Shown here: one piece after another, positions 1-10,940 of the stretch
How the letters are laid out: each line of letters starts with the position of its first letter
Position numbering within the stretch: the stretch's first letter is position 1
Origin: Escallonia rubra
Taxonomy: Eukaryota > Streptophyta > Magnoliopsida > Escalloniales > Escalloniaceae
Direction: 5' to 3'
Length of the DNA stretch: 64,000 nucleotides
Assembly: GCA_033065855.1 (NCBI GenBank)
Contig: JAVXUO010000678.1
Coordinates: 1 to 64,000 of the forward strand
Program-made: the position numbers and the translations under genes
Notes under the pieces: generated by a model
What the model saw: the letters and a program-made list of their open reading frames with translations, nothing else
Databases searched by the model: none
Told to the model about the DNA's origin: nothing

Positions 1-542
1 TATCTTGAAGAATTTTCTACCGGTCCAAAAGGCAATACATAAAGGCCCTACAGCATTCTCAAGTAAGATTACAGGAAAAAAAAAGGAAACTCAACTAGTA
101 TGCATATTATTGCATTTAGAATTTCATTTTGTATCTGTTGTGCTCACTTTAATGTTAGCTTCGTTAAGTCAATCATTAGACTAGAGTTAAAACCTTATAA
201 TTGAAGACCAATCATAGTAAGAGTGATACCCCTTGTCAACTAAATGTTAAACTGATTAATTGATTATAAATTGTTTCAACTAATTATTAGAAATTCTTAG
301 AGAAGTCATTTAAGGTCAAGCGGAGGATCCAACCTTCCTAAGATAGACAGAGCTAGAAAAAAGAGGAGAAGAGGGCTTGAAGATATGCAGCAAAATTAGT
401 ACAGTTCAATTTTTGGCTGTCCATAAAAAAAATGTGAAATACTTGAGACTTACAGCTTAAATGATTTAATTTTGAAGGAAGTAATGAATTTCATACCAAA
501 GATCTGATTGACTGGAGCTCAATTAACGGATCAATTTGATGT
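1..542. other. Left flank, no gene seen
   Basis: AT-rich sequence with no convincing coding frame, RNA gene or repeat boundary. It is the host flank of the copia element that begins at 543. The last five bases (GATGT) form one side of its probable target duplication. Confidence 0.5.
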
Positions 543-1856
543 TAAAACCAAAAAGATAACCCTAGAGGGGGGGGTGAATAGGGTTTTAAGACTACTTTAA
601 AAATTAACAAGTAATTACTACAAACTTAAAGAAGCTATGAATAACACTAGAAAAGCTACAAACAACAAACCTCAAACACAATATCTCAAATAAGTAAACT
701 AACCAATCTCAATACAAGTATAATACAATAATGTAAAGAGAGAAGGGTTTAGAGATACTTGACAAGGAGATTTGAATGGTTCGGCTTGAAATACACTCAA
801 GCCTATATCCACCCCTTCAAGGAAGTCCCTTGAAAGGCCCTAGAATCCACTAGTATGATCTTTCTTACGGGTCAAGATCGAACCGCTTACAATCCCTTGA
901 TGATATACCCACATCAAGAACAATCTTTGACAATCCCAAAGCTCCAAAGCGAAACAAGCCCAAGCTTTGATACAAGAAACTTTAGATGAAGAAATGTGTA
1001 CAAGATTCCACTCTCAAGAAGTAGATGAGTACAAGTTTAAGCTCTAGAACAAGAAATATGAGTGTATAATGACTTATGAAAGTGTATATCTCTCAAATGT
1101 AAGCTCACAATAAAAGCTCTCTTAAAATGGATGAGGAAACAATGAAAACCAAGAGAGATTGAACAATTGCTTTTGATCTTTTAGAATATGAAAGATAAGA
1201 GAGCTTTGAACGCAATTGGTGAATGAAAACTATGCCCAAGATGAGTATTTATAGGTGTGGGAATAAATATGACCGTTTGGAGTTAGGTGGAGCATTAAAT
1301 GCACCAAATGGTAAATGCAGTCGACTGCATTGTGCCATTGCAGTCAACTATATTTTCAAAGTAGCCGTTGGAAATTCAAAAATTTCAACTTACAATTGAC
1401 TGCATTCCAATGCAGTCGACTGTAATAGGCTACTGGAAGTATTGCAGTCGACTGCATTTGAATGCAGTCAACTGTAATATCTCATTGCCCAACTTGCAGT
1501 CGACTGCATTCCCAAAAATGCAGTTTCCTTGTTTTTAAAGAATGAAAAACTTTTATGCATGCAAGGAAAACCTATGGGAAAGTTCTAGGTTACAGTCATC
1601 GATACGATCAACTCTCTATGTCTAGTTTACAAAGAGGAAAATAAAAAGCATTGTAAAACTCAATCGACGAATTCCTTCTTTGATGCGTTCCGTTGAGTGT
1701 CTTTGAATGATTAGCTCGTCTAATTGTCTGTTTGCATGAGTATGAGATTCTACCTATTGCTTCAACAACTCAATGCATGTTAGACAACATAATCGTCAAT
1801 GTTAATTATCATCAAAATCAAATATAATCATGGGTTAAATAACCGTAGGGTTAACA
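543..1856 (-). repeat. 3' LTR of the copia element
   Basis: In minus orientation it begins TGTTAACCCTACGG at 1856. It matches the LTR at 7384-8641 base for base over most of its length. It is about 56 bp longer because the palindrome-bearing stretch near 1397-1490 has been expanded. It contains at least seven exact or near copies of the palindrome TGCAGTCGACTGCA. The terminal TG at the far end is mutated (543 aligns with the TG at 7384). Confidence 0.92.
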
Positions 1857-2090
1857 ATCTCCCCTTTTTTTATGATGACAAACAATAATTCATAACAAAA
1901 GAGATATATATAAGATGATAAATGCAATGAAGCATGCAAATCTCAATTATAAACCATAAGGGGTCAAAAGAAGAAATAATATGATAAGCTCCCCCTAACT
2001 CAAGGAATACATGCTCCCCCTATCTTAAGTAATATAAGCTTCATCAAAATTCACACAAGTATGAATCAATATTCTTCTCCCCCTTTTGAC
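1857..2090 (-). other. Polypurine tract and upstream purine-run repeats
   Basis: Directly before the 3' LTR, the minus strand reads AAAAAAAGGGGAGA, the expected plus-strand primer for reverse transcription. Further purine runs of the form AGGGGGAG lie at about 1990, 2014 and 2075 (seen as CTCCCCCT on the plus strand). Multiplied polypurine tracts are a reported feature of Sireviruses; assignment here is inference. Confidence 0.7.
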
Positions 2091-2413
2091 ATCATTAAAA
2101 AGATCAAGGGTGTGTGTGTGTGAAAGTGATCAAAATATGTGTCCATCCATGAATAATCAATATAGCCAACAAAGACATTCAAACAAGAAAACATAAGTAC
2201 TTGAATAACCATCAAAAGGTGTATCAAGCACATGTAATAAAATATAAGTGTGTGAAAGTCAATTTAAACACATGAGACTAAGTGAAAATCAATAAAATCA
2301 ATAATTTTGGAAAGAGAAAAATCAACCAAAGCATGCTTTAAGCATATGAGATAATGCTCAAGCATGTGAAGTGCAACTTGCATGTTTAAGCACAAGATAT
2401 ATAACAATTTTAG
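2091..2413. other. Noncoding 3' region of the copia element
   Basis: Between the purine runs and the end of the RNase H frame. AT-rich, with a short TG run near 2110 and no open frame of note. No envelope-like ORF is visible. Confidence 0.5.
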
Positions 2414-2968
2414 TCACATAGGTGAAGACATGCCAAGTTCTCTTCTTAGAGCGGTAAATCTCTTCGAATCTAACGGTTTAGTGAAGATATCCGCTAATCG
2501 GTGATTTGTGTCCACGAAATCTAGAACAATATCACCTTTTTGTACATGATCACAGATAAAATGGTGTTTGATTTCTATGTGTTTAGTGCATGAATGTTGG
2601 ATGGGATTTTTGGTCAAGTCAATGGCACTAGAATTATCGCATAAGATAGGTATGTCATTATACTTGAGTCCAAAATCCAAAAGAGTTTGTTTCATCCAAA
2701 GAATATGTGCACAACAAGCACCAACCATCACATATTCGGTTTCGGTGGTAAAGAGTACAACCGAGTTTTGCTTTTTGGAACTCCAAGAAAGAAGTGAATG
2801 TCCTAGGAATTGGCAACCTACACTAGTGCTTTTCCGCTCGGTTTTACAACCGGCATAGTCGGCATCGGAGTAACCAACTAGGTCAAAATAAAATGTATTT
2901 CTAGGAAACCATAACCCTAAATCGTGAGTGCCCTTAAGATATCTAAGGATTCTCTTAACGGCAACCAA
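2414..2968 (-). pseudogene. Copia RNase H domain
   Basis: The 184-codon frame is the C-terminal part of a copia pol polyprotein. It starts in the connection region (VKRILRYLKGT) and continues through YSDADYAGC, KSTSVGCQFLG and LLSWSSKKQNSV, the hallmark string of plant copia RNase H. It ends KPLDSKRF, close to the normal pol C-terminus. The usual ST-E-AEY active-site segment reads TTETEY. The frame is open here but is separated from the upstream reverse transcriptase by frame changes near 2970-3030, so it is a remnant of pol rather than a separate gene. Confidence 0.93.
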
Positions 2969-3031
2969 ATGAGATTCCTTAGGACAAGCTTAAAATCGAA
3001 CACAAAGGCCAACACTAAACATTATATCGGG

Positions 3032-3900
3032 TCAACTTGCAGTAAGGTAAAGGAGTGATCCGATCATACCTTGATTGCGCTTAATGTCAATATCCTTACC
3101 CTTTTCATCTTTATCAAGATTTAATGATGAGCTCATTGGAGTGTCAAAGGCATTTGATTCTTCCATGTCAAATCTCTTGAATAACTCTTTGGTGTATTTT
3201 GCTTGGTTGATAAAGATTCCATCCTTGCTTTGTTTGATTTGCAATCCAAGGAAGAAGTTAAGTTCTCCCATCATGCTCATTTCAAACTCCTTACTCGTAC
3301 AAGAAGCAAACTATTCGCACAAGGATCCATTAGTAGCACCAAATATAATATCATCAACATAAATTTGCACCAACAATAAGTCATTTCCCTTATATTTTAT
3401 AAAAAGAGTGGTCTCAAGTTTTCCTGAAAAATCATTTTCTAAAAGAAAACTACTTAGCCTTTCATACAAGCTCTAGGACCTTGTTTTAAACCATAAAGAG
3501 CTTTGCTAACCTTGAAAACATGGTTTGGAAAATTTTCATGTTCAAAGCCAAGAGGTTGACACATAAACCTCCTCCGAAATAAAACCATTTAAAAAGGCAT
3601 TCTTGACATCCATTTGAAAGAGTTTAAAATCTCTATAGCAAGCAAAATCTAATAGCATTATAATAGATTCAAGTCTAGCTACCGATGCATAAGTCTCATC
3701 AAAATCAATTACTTCCTTCTGGTTATAACCTTGGGCCACCAATCTAGCCTTGTTTCTAACCACGACTCCGGATTCATCAAGTTTGTTTCAAAAATCCATT
3801 TTGTGCCTATAATCCTAAAGTTTTGAGGTTTAGGCACAAGGGTCCAAACTTGATTTCTTTCAAATTGAAATAGCTCTTCTTGCATAACAAGCATCCAAGA
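3032..3900 (-). pseudogene. Copia reverse transcriptase domain, broken
   Basis: Three overlapping minus-strand frames together cover a copia RVT_2 domain. The N-terminal part (3709-3894) has the IGTKWIFETN type motif. The middle (3542-3763) has RNKARLVAQGYNQKE and FQMDVKNAFLNG, both diagnostic. The C-terminal part (3032-3280) has GELNFFLGLQIKQS. Between the last two, around 3341-3370, the minus strand encodes IYVDDIIF, the intact polymerase catalytic motif, outside any long frame. At least two frameshifts and internal stops break the domain. Confidence 0.92.
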
Positions 3901-4439
3901 TTCATGATGTAGAGCTTTGGAAAAGTTCTTTCGTTCAATTTGGGAAAGAAAAGCTAAATTAACATATTGTTGAAGAGAGCGTTGAGTTCTTTACCCCACT
4001 CGAAGGATTACCTAAGATTTGATCGCTTGGATGATCCTTTTTGTAAGTCCAATATTTTGGTAATGCTTGAGAGTTGTCCGAGTTTGAAGCATCATTGCTT
4101 GCTTCCTTGTCTCATCCCTCTTGAGAGCTTGATTGTAGCTCCTCTAGAATAATTTCTTTGGGGTTGTCTTGTAGTGTTTCACTTATGTCCAAGGTTCTCA
4201 TGTCATTTTCCATATCATCTATATTAACAATGTTAGTCTTCCGAAGAAAAGGATTAGTCTCATCAAAAGTAACATATATGGATTGTTCTACAACCATAGT
4301 ACTTTAATTATAAACTCTATATGTCATACTATTATTAGAGTAACCAATAAAAATTCTCTCATAGGTTTGGAGTCAAATTTGCTAAGGTGATCTTTAGTAT
4401 TTAAAATAAAGCACTTGCATCCAAAAACTCTAAAAAAGC

Positions 4440-5240
4440 TCACCTTAGGTTTCTTATCATTAAAAAGCTCATAAGTGGTTTATAACAAAAAATTTCGCAA
4501 GATAACTCTATTAAGAACAAAACATGCACAATTGAACGCCTCCGCCCAAAAGTACTTAGGTAAACCATATTCGTTAAGTATTGTTTTTCCGCTTCTTGCA
4601 ATGACCTATTCTTTCTTTTGACAACACCATTTTGTTGAGGAGTTCTAGGAGCCGAAAAATTATGTGAAATACCAAAGTCATCACATAAAGCTCTTATTTT
4701 TGAATTTTCAAATTCTCTACCATGATCACTTTGAATGTTGGTTATCAAATATCCTTTTTGATTTTGAACACGTTTTGCAAATGAAGTGAACAACACATTT
4801 AGAGATTCATCTTTGGTAGCAAAAAAGAAAGTCCAAGTATAGCGAGAATAGTCATCAACAATAACAAAACAATATGATTTACCACCAAGACTAGTAGTAG
4901 GAATTGGTCCAAACAAGTCCATATGAAGTAATTACAAGGGTCTAGAAGTAGATACCATTTTCTTCGGTTTGTGAGAGACTTTCTTTTGCTTACCCATTTG
5001 ACAAGCATCACATACTTTGTCTTTCTCAAACTTGATCTTCCGGAGTCCCCTCACAAGTTCTTTGCTCAAAATATCTTTCAAATGCTCCATATGCATGTGT
5101 CCAAGTCTTCGATGCCAAAGCCAAGATGTCTCACTAATAGCACTAAAACACTTAACATCTTGGTTAGCTAAATCATTTAATTGTATGGAGTAAACATTGT
5201 CATCTCTACTTTCTACCAAAATAGTTTCATTATTCTTCAA
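4440..5240 (-). pseudogene. Copia integrase, catalytic Glu replaced
   Basis: The upstream part (4932-5240) is a GAG-pre-integrase zinc-binding segment with WHRRLGHMH and CDACQMGKQKK, giving the HHCC pattern. The downstream part (4440-4922) is the integrase core, beginning MDLFGPIPTTSLGGKSY, then DDYSRYTW and IQSDHGREFEN. The third acidic residue of the DDE triad normally sits in PQQNGVVERKNR; here it reads PQQNGVVKRKNR, so Glu is Lys. A frame change separates the two parts. The loss of the catalytic Glu alone should prevent strand transfer. Confidence 0.92.
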
Positions 5241-5399
5241 TGATTATATATTGCAATGAGAAGCCTCAAAGATTACTTTAAAACCTTTATCACTAAATTG
5301 ACTAATACTTAGCAAATTCTGCTTCAATCCTTCAACATATAACACATTCTCAATTGAATGTGGTTCCTTACCAATAGTTCATTTACCTTTGATTTTTCC

Positions 5400-5560
5400 T
5401 TGAGAATTGTCACCAAAGGTCACATTTCCTCCTTCTTTAAGATCAATCGAGGTGAATGGAGATATGTTGCCGGTCATATGTCTTAAGCATCCATTATCAA
5501 GAATCCACTTCTTGCTACTAGATTTTGCTTTGAGACATACCTATAAACCCAAATAATGTA
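5400..5560 (-). pseudogene. Copia aspartic protease fragment
   Basis: Near 5470-5515 the minus strand encodes WILDNGCLRHMTGNI. In intact plant copia elements this segment is W-L-DSG-C-HMTG, the retropepsin active site. The Ser of D-S/T-G is Asn here. The segment lies between the gag zinc knuckle and the integrase, as expected, but no long frame covers it. Confidence 0.75.
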
Positions 5561-5749
5561 GTGACTTTTGGTACTCAAATTTTCTTGGGTCCTTGGGTGT
5601 TAGTCTTGCATTTGCATTCTTGACCTTTCACAACCTACGTTTTCTTTTTACCTCTAACATAAACAATTTTACTAGGACAATAATTAGTCGTATGTCTTTT
5701 TCTTGTTGCACCAACCACAATGTGTAAATGGTGTGCAATAGATCGTTGG

Positions 5750-7324
5750 TTATTTTGTGTGAATATTCAACCTAGCTTGTTGTTGCAAAATTTTAGGAGG
5801 CACGGCCATGGGATCTAATCCAAGACCACCTTTGTTTAGGCCAATTCTTTGGCGTTCAAGCATGACATCCAAATTATTTTGACCATCAAAAAATTTTTCA
5901 AGACATTTTTTCAAATAAAAAATCTCAATTTTTAAAACTTTTGTTTTTCTAGAGCCAAAGTTTTGCAAGAGATTTGTTTTGAGCTAGGAGTGTTAACAAT
6001 TAATTCAACCAAGTCATTATTCACATGTTTCACATATAAATGGTTGGAAATGCATTCATTCTTGGCATGCAACTCATTATTTTGCATTCTCAACTTTTCT
6101 ATTTGCTTATTAGCTTCAAGGAATTTCTTAGACAAAATGATGTTTTTCTTGAAAATTGTCTTGGATTCCTTATATAAGCTATCATAATCATCTTCAAAGT
6201 TTTCACCATCACTATCACTACCGGAAGAAGAACTTACCTCGTCATTTGCCATGAAGGACACATTTGCTTGATCATTCTTCTCATTGTCTTCATCACTTGA
6301 ATCGAAGTCACTTCATGTTGGAGTATGTGGCATTCATTGCTTTTTCTTTCTCTTTGTTCTCTTTCTTGAAGAGTTGTCTCCTTTTAACTCTTTCCCATAC
6401 GTCTCTTCTTTCCTTCTTTTCCTTTTTCTATATGGGAGAATCCATCTTCATGTGTCCCAACTTGTGGCATTTGTAGCAAAGCTTCTCTTCATTGCTAGCA
6501 TTTTGTTGTCTTCTCCCACCATTCCTTCTAAACCTTAAGAATTTTTTGAAGTTCTTTGCAACCATTGCAACATATTCTTCATCAAATTCTTATTCATCAT
6601 CACTTGACTCAAGGTTTGAAGATGAAGCTTTAAGAGCAATTGATGTAGGCTTCTTCTTGACATCTTCTTTATCAAAGGTCTTGAGTTGTATTTCGTACGT
6701 CATAAGTGAACACATCAATTCATCAAAAGGAAAGATATTAAGATTCTTCGATGTTGGATGGCGGTGATCTTTGCATCCCAAGCTCTTGGTAAGGACCTAA
6801 TCACTTTTCTTACAAGATCATTATTAGTGAATTCCTTACTCAATTGTTTCAAAGGGTTTACAATGTTAGTGAAACGAGTATTCATATCCGTAACGGATTC
6901 ATTTGGAAGCATATGAAATAGCTCATAATCTCTAAACAGTAAGTTCATCTTGAAATCTCTAAGAAGTGAAGTTCTTTTATGCGTAACTTGTAAAGTATAC
7001 CAAATACTCTTAGCGGAATTACACATAATGACTCTATTGAGTTCATTAGTGTATAAAGCACAACAAGTCAATTTTTTTGCTGTAGCATTCATACAAATCA
7101 TCTTCTTATCATGATCACTATATTCCAATTTGGATTTAGGCTCTTCAACCTTGTCAACCACCTTTATCGAAATGAATGGGCCATTCTCAACAATATCTCA
7201 CATCTCATAGTCTTTAGATTGTAAGTAGATTTTTCATCTTAACTTTCCACACACTATGATTGGTCTCATTAAACAATGGAGGCCTAGTGGTAGAACTATC
7301 CTCCATTCCCCCAACATAAGCCAT
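5750..7324 (-). pseudogene. Copia gag (UBN2 type) with zinc knuckle, broken
   Basis: The start codon is probably the ATG at 7324-7322, 38 bp after the primer site; the first codons read MAYVGGMEDSSTTRPP, with LFNETNHSVWKVKM after. An extra A shortly after breaks the frame compared with the copy at 52601. The 6715-7161 frame is the UBN2 gag core (SIWYTLQVTHKRTSLL, LVRKVIRSLPRAWDAKITAI). Around 6425-6480 a CCHC knuckle is readable as CYKCHKLGHMKMDS, with the last Cys changed to Ser. The 5932-6261 frame is an acidic, coiled-coil-like stretch (KSKTIFKKNIILSKKFLEAN type) ending in the gag-protease linker. Confidence 0.88.
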
Positions 7325-7361
7325 GATCGATTAACTCTTTTGGCGTTACCCAATATATCAA

Positions 7362-7381
7362 GAGCCGAGGCACTGATACCA
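7362..7381 (-). other. Primer binding site, tRNA-Met type
   Basis: Minus strand reads TGGTATCAGTGCCTCGGCTC, immediately after the 5' LTR. This matches the usual plant initiator-Met primer site TGGTATCAGAGC with one change. It fixes the element's direction and the inner edge of the 5' LTR. Confidence 0.9.
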
Positions 7382-7383
7382 CT

Positions 7384-8641
7384 TGAAACTAAAAAGATAA
7401 CCCTAAAGGGGGGTGAACAGGGTCTTAAGACTACTTTAAAAAGTAACAAGTAATTACTACAAACTTAGAGAAGCTATGAATAACACTAGAAAAGCTACAA
7501 ACAACAAACCTCAAACACAATATCTCAAATAAGGAAACTAACCAATCTCAACACGTGTATAATACAATAATGTAAAGAGAGAAGGGTTTAGAGATACTTG
7601 ACAAGAAGATTTGAATGGTTCGGCTTGAAATACCCTCAAGCTTACGTCCACCCCTTCAAGGAAGTCCCTTGAAAGGCCCTAGAATCCACTAGTATGATCT
7701 TTCTTACGAGTCAAGATCGAACCGCTTACAATCCCTTCATGCTATACCCACATCAAGAATAAGCTTTGACAATCCCAAAGTTCCAAAGCTAGACAAGCCC
7801 AAGCTTTGATACAAGAAACTTTAGATGAAGAAATGTGTACAAGATTTCACTCTCAAGAAGTAGATGAGTACAAGTTTAAGCTCTAGAACAAGAAAGATGA
7901 GTGTATAATGACTTATGAAAGTGTATATCTCTCAAATGTAAGCTCACAATAAATGCTCTCTTGAAATGGATGAGGAAACAATGAAAACCAAGAGAGATTG
8001 AACAATTGCTTTTGATCTTTGAGAATATGAAAGATAAGAGAGCTTTGAACGTAATTGGCGAATGAAAACTATGCCCAAGATGAGTATTTATAGGTGTGGG
8101 AATAAATATGACCGTTTGGAGTTAGGTGGAGCATTAAATGCACCAAATGGTAAATGCAGTCGACTGCAGTGTGCCATTGCAGTCGACTGTATTCTCAAAG
8201 TAGCCGTTGGAAATTCAAAATTTCTAACTTGCAGTCGACTACATTCCAATGCAGTCGACTGTAATACCTTACTGCCCAACTTGCAGTCGACTGCATTCCT
8301 AAAAATGCAGTTTCCTTATTTTTAAAGAATGAAAAACTTTTATGCATGCAAGGGAAACCTATGGGCAAGTTCTAGGTTACAGTCATCGATACGATCAACT
8401 TTCTATGTCTAGTTTACAAAGAAGAAAATAAAAGCATTGTAAAACTCAATCGATGAATTCCTTCTTTGATGCGTTCTGTTGAGTGTCTTTGAACGATTTG
8501 CTAGTCTAATTGTCTGTTTGCATGAGTATGAGATTTTACCTATTACTTCAACAACTCAATGCATGTTAGACAACATAATCGTCAATGTTAGTTATCATCA
8601 AAATCAAATATAATCCGGGTTAAATAACCGTAGGGTTAACA
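7384..8641 (-). repeat. 5' LTR of the copia element
   Basis: Partner of the 543-1856 LTR; in minus orientation it runs from TGTTAACCCTACGG at 8641 to CA at 7384. It carries five or so copies of the CAGTCGACTG palindrome between about 8156 and 8292. The differences between the two LTRs are scattered substitutions and one length change, so the insertion is not very recent. Confidence 0.92.
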
Positions 8642-10126
8642 AATGTGTACATGTAAATGACCTTTGGAAGTTCACTACTACCATTCTATTGCAACAACAT
8701 CCAAATGATCAATTCTCCCTTATAGTTGATACAAACATTATCATATTCAGCTGTAAGACGGTTTGAGGTTAATATTGGACCAATGTTTGCTATGTTATCT
8801 GGAATCTGGAACCTATTAGATTTTCCCGTTTAAAATAGAAGAAACTACTCAAGTCAGGCATCAAGATAAAAATGAAAATGAAAAAACTCTTTGTAGAAAA
8901 ATTCATTTCGGAGTGGCCATGCCATATGGACAACCTGTTTACAACTTAACTGCTTGCCTTCTTCTGTTTGTACTAATATAGTTCAAATGATTTCATGTAA
9001 TACGTTTTTCTTGCTTATCATTATATTACTGTTGTAAATGCCTTGACAATGTGAACTTTGGCTTTTATGAGAATGCGGTTGACATATATGCTGCCATGTG
9101 TGGGCAATGCTATACAATGAGGTTAAACACTTCATAAATGGAATCCTTTTCCTAGAAAGTATATATCAAGAAATTCGTGAATATAACGTTAGATCCTTTT
9201 CCAAGAAAGTATATTTGTATAAAAAAACACTTATAAATAAGAATTGATCTTGATGGAGTATACTCACATCTTATATACATGAAGAGGCAAGAAGGCTAAA
9301 CTAAAAAGAAGGAATATGAAAGAGTAGTGAGAAGATTGGTCAATTTTTAGTTGGTAAGTTGTTAACAGAAACGCAAAGCCTTGTGGTTGAGGGAAGGGGA
9401 TATGGCAGCAGCAAATTCTTTCCTTATTTGGTCAATGTTCATAGGTAAGCCAATCAAATTGGCACTTTGAGAAGTAAGTTGTTGATAGTATGACATCCAA
9501 GAAGCAAATGTACTTCCACAGAAACCTTCTTAGTAAGACCAGTGAATGACACAATTATTGAATGATTTAAGTTTTTCTTGGGGGAACAACAAAAGATAGA
9601 GGGTGGACAGGTCCTCTTCCAAGTGGTAGAGAAAGCATTGGGAAATCATAAGCTATGGTAGTCCTAGTGTTCTTAGCACTAATATATATTATGATATGTT
9701 GCCTCTAATCGTGCTCTATAATTTTCTTTTAGCTTTTCTGTGGTTAAAAAAATCCATGAGCAGGGACGAGGACCTTATACTGGTTCTATTATGGTAGTCC
9801 TTAAGTACTGTTGGAGTGAGTTAGGGAGAATGTTGTGGATTTTCTCATGTAGTTTGTTAAACATATTTCTTTCAGAATTTGCCTCAGTGCTCCTTTCACC
9901 ACTTTGTTAATTGAATAAATGTCATGACTACCCAATTGAGTCAAACAGAGCATGCTTACGTCCTTATCATGTTTATTTCTTATTGCCTTAATTAGGTTTC
10001 ATGATAAAGGCTTGCATGCCCGCATATAAGTCATCCATGATGTAGTTATACGTGTAATTACATTGTATCTAAACATCTTAAAACACCATGTTGTACCAAA
10101 CTAGAAGTCGTGAACAGAAGATACAG
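8642..10126. other. Intergenic, nothing identified
   Basis: AT-rich sequence with no long frame, no clear transposon end and no RNA gene. A short direct repeat (CCTTTTCC-AGAAAGTATAT) occurs near 9148 and 9195. Confidence 0.4.
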
Positions 10127-10129
10127 TTA

Positions 10130-10357
10130 TAACTTAACGAAGATCCAGTCATCCGCTTGAGAGAAATAGTCGTAAATCATCATGGGCATGTCTTTGAACG
10201 GAATTATTTCATATTCAACTGCAATTGAGTACATTTGTAAATAAGTCACTTCATTTGCATCCTTCTCAAGCTTTATCTCAATGGCTAGGTAATTCAAGAA
10301 GCGCTTGTCTTTCACACACTGTACTATGTTAGATAAGCCATGTGGAAAATAGTAGCA
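10130..10357 (-). pseudogene. Unrecognised coding-like frame, possible last exon
   Basis: A minus-strand frame is open from a stop at 10358-10360 to a stop at 10127-10129, about 76 codons. It begins around YYFPHGLSNIVQCVKDKR and ends DYFSQADDWIFVKL. The composition looks protein-coding rather than random, but there is no initiating ATG and I do not recognise the family. It could be the last exon of a decayed gene. A second coding-like stretch lies just upstream on the same strand (10369-10466), but its own stop codon prevents a simple join. Confidence 0.3.
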
Positions 10358-10368
10358 TCATGGACTAT

Positions 10369-10466
10369 TCATAGTTTCTTTTCTTCGCTTTCTAAATTTG
10401 CTTGTCCTTCAGAATTTCCACCCTCACCTTTGGTTGTCTTGCCATTAATTCCGATCATGTTTGCTT
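10369..10466 (-). other. Possible exon remnant, unrecognised
   Basis: On the minus strand a splice-acceptor-like TTATTTCAG ends at 10467, followed by an open stretch reading EANMIGINGKTTKGEGG and then acidic residues up to a TGA at 10371-10369. The low-complexity charged composition is compatible with a linker. Function unknown. Confidence 0.2.
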
Positions 10467-10496
10467 CTGAAATAAAGACACATGAACGTTAAGCTT

Positions 10497-10940
10497 TGCG
10501 ACAAAGGCCTGCTACTGCTCATGAAACTCCTACCACCAAACCTTTTTCTGCCTCTCAGTTGGATGAGCCTAAATCCTTTGTCACTAAAAAAAATCAGTAT
10601 CGTTGATGGCACTGACCATGAGACAATTGCTGAGAGTTCTGATACTTATATTGTTTGTGATTAAGTTGTTAGTGCTATAACCAAGAATACATCCACGAAG
10701 TTAATAGAGAGTATAGGCCATCTTGTGATTCTTGAACCCAAACAATTGGGAATTAGGCTTCCTAGACTAGCTAAGAGGCAGGATGTGGAATAATTTATGC
10801 ACATCAATCTTCTGAATCCTCACACTTGGCTATTTTGGCACTATGACCTTCCTGTTAACTTATTCTCTAATTGTGAGAAAGCTATGACAATTTCTATTCC
10901 TTTTGCTGCTGTTTCTACTGTTCTGCATGCATTCTAGGAG
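10497..10940 (+). pseudogene. Decayed coding sequence, unrecognised
   Basis: Successive plus-strand frames read like one protein broken by frameshifts and stops: RQRPATAHETPTTKPFSASQ, then IVDGTDHETIAESSDTYIVC, then KQLGIRLPRLAKRQDVE, and finally a stretch with NPHTWLFWHYDLPV up to about 10937. No start codon or conserved family motif is recognised. A transposon gag or ORF1 remnant is possible but not shown. Confidence 0.3.

Larger units (their letters stand above)
543..8641 (-). mobile_element. Ty1/copia LTR retrotransposon, Sirevirus-like, inactivated
   Basis: A complete copia-type element on the minus strand. Reading leftwards from 8641 it has a 5' LTR, a tRNA-Met-type primer site, gag, protease, integrase, reverse transcriptase, RNase H, a noncoding stretch, a polypurine tract and the 3' LTR. 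Integrase before reverse transcriptase is the copia order. The flanks GATGT (538-542) and AATGT (8642-8646) look like a 5-bp target duplication with one change. Several polypurine runs before the 3' LTR, palindrome-rich LTRs and length near 8.1 kb recall Sireviruses; that lineage call is inference. Stops and frameshifts occur in every domain, and two catalytic residues are changed (protease DSG to DNG, integrase Glu to Lys), so it is dead. A second copy lies at 51980-53805. Confidence 0.93.

Noticed and set aside
2568-2858. Plus-strand frame opposite copia RNase H
   Set aside because: Shadow of the RNase H coding strand; it has no family signature.
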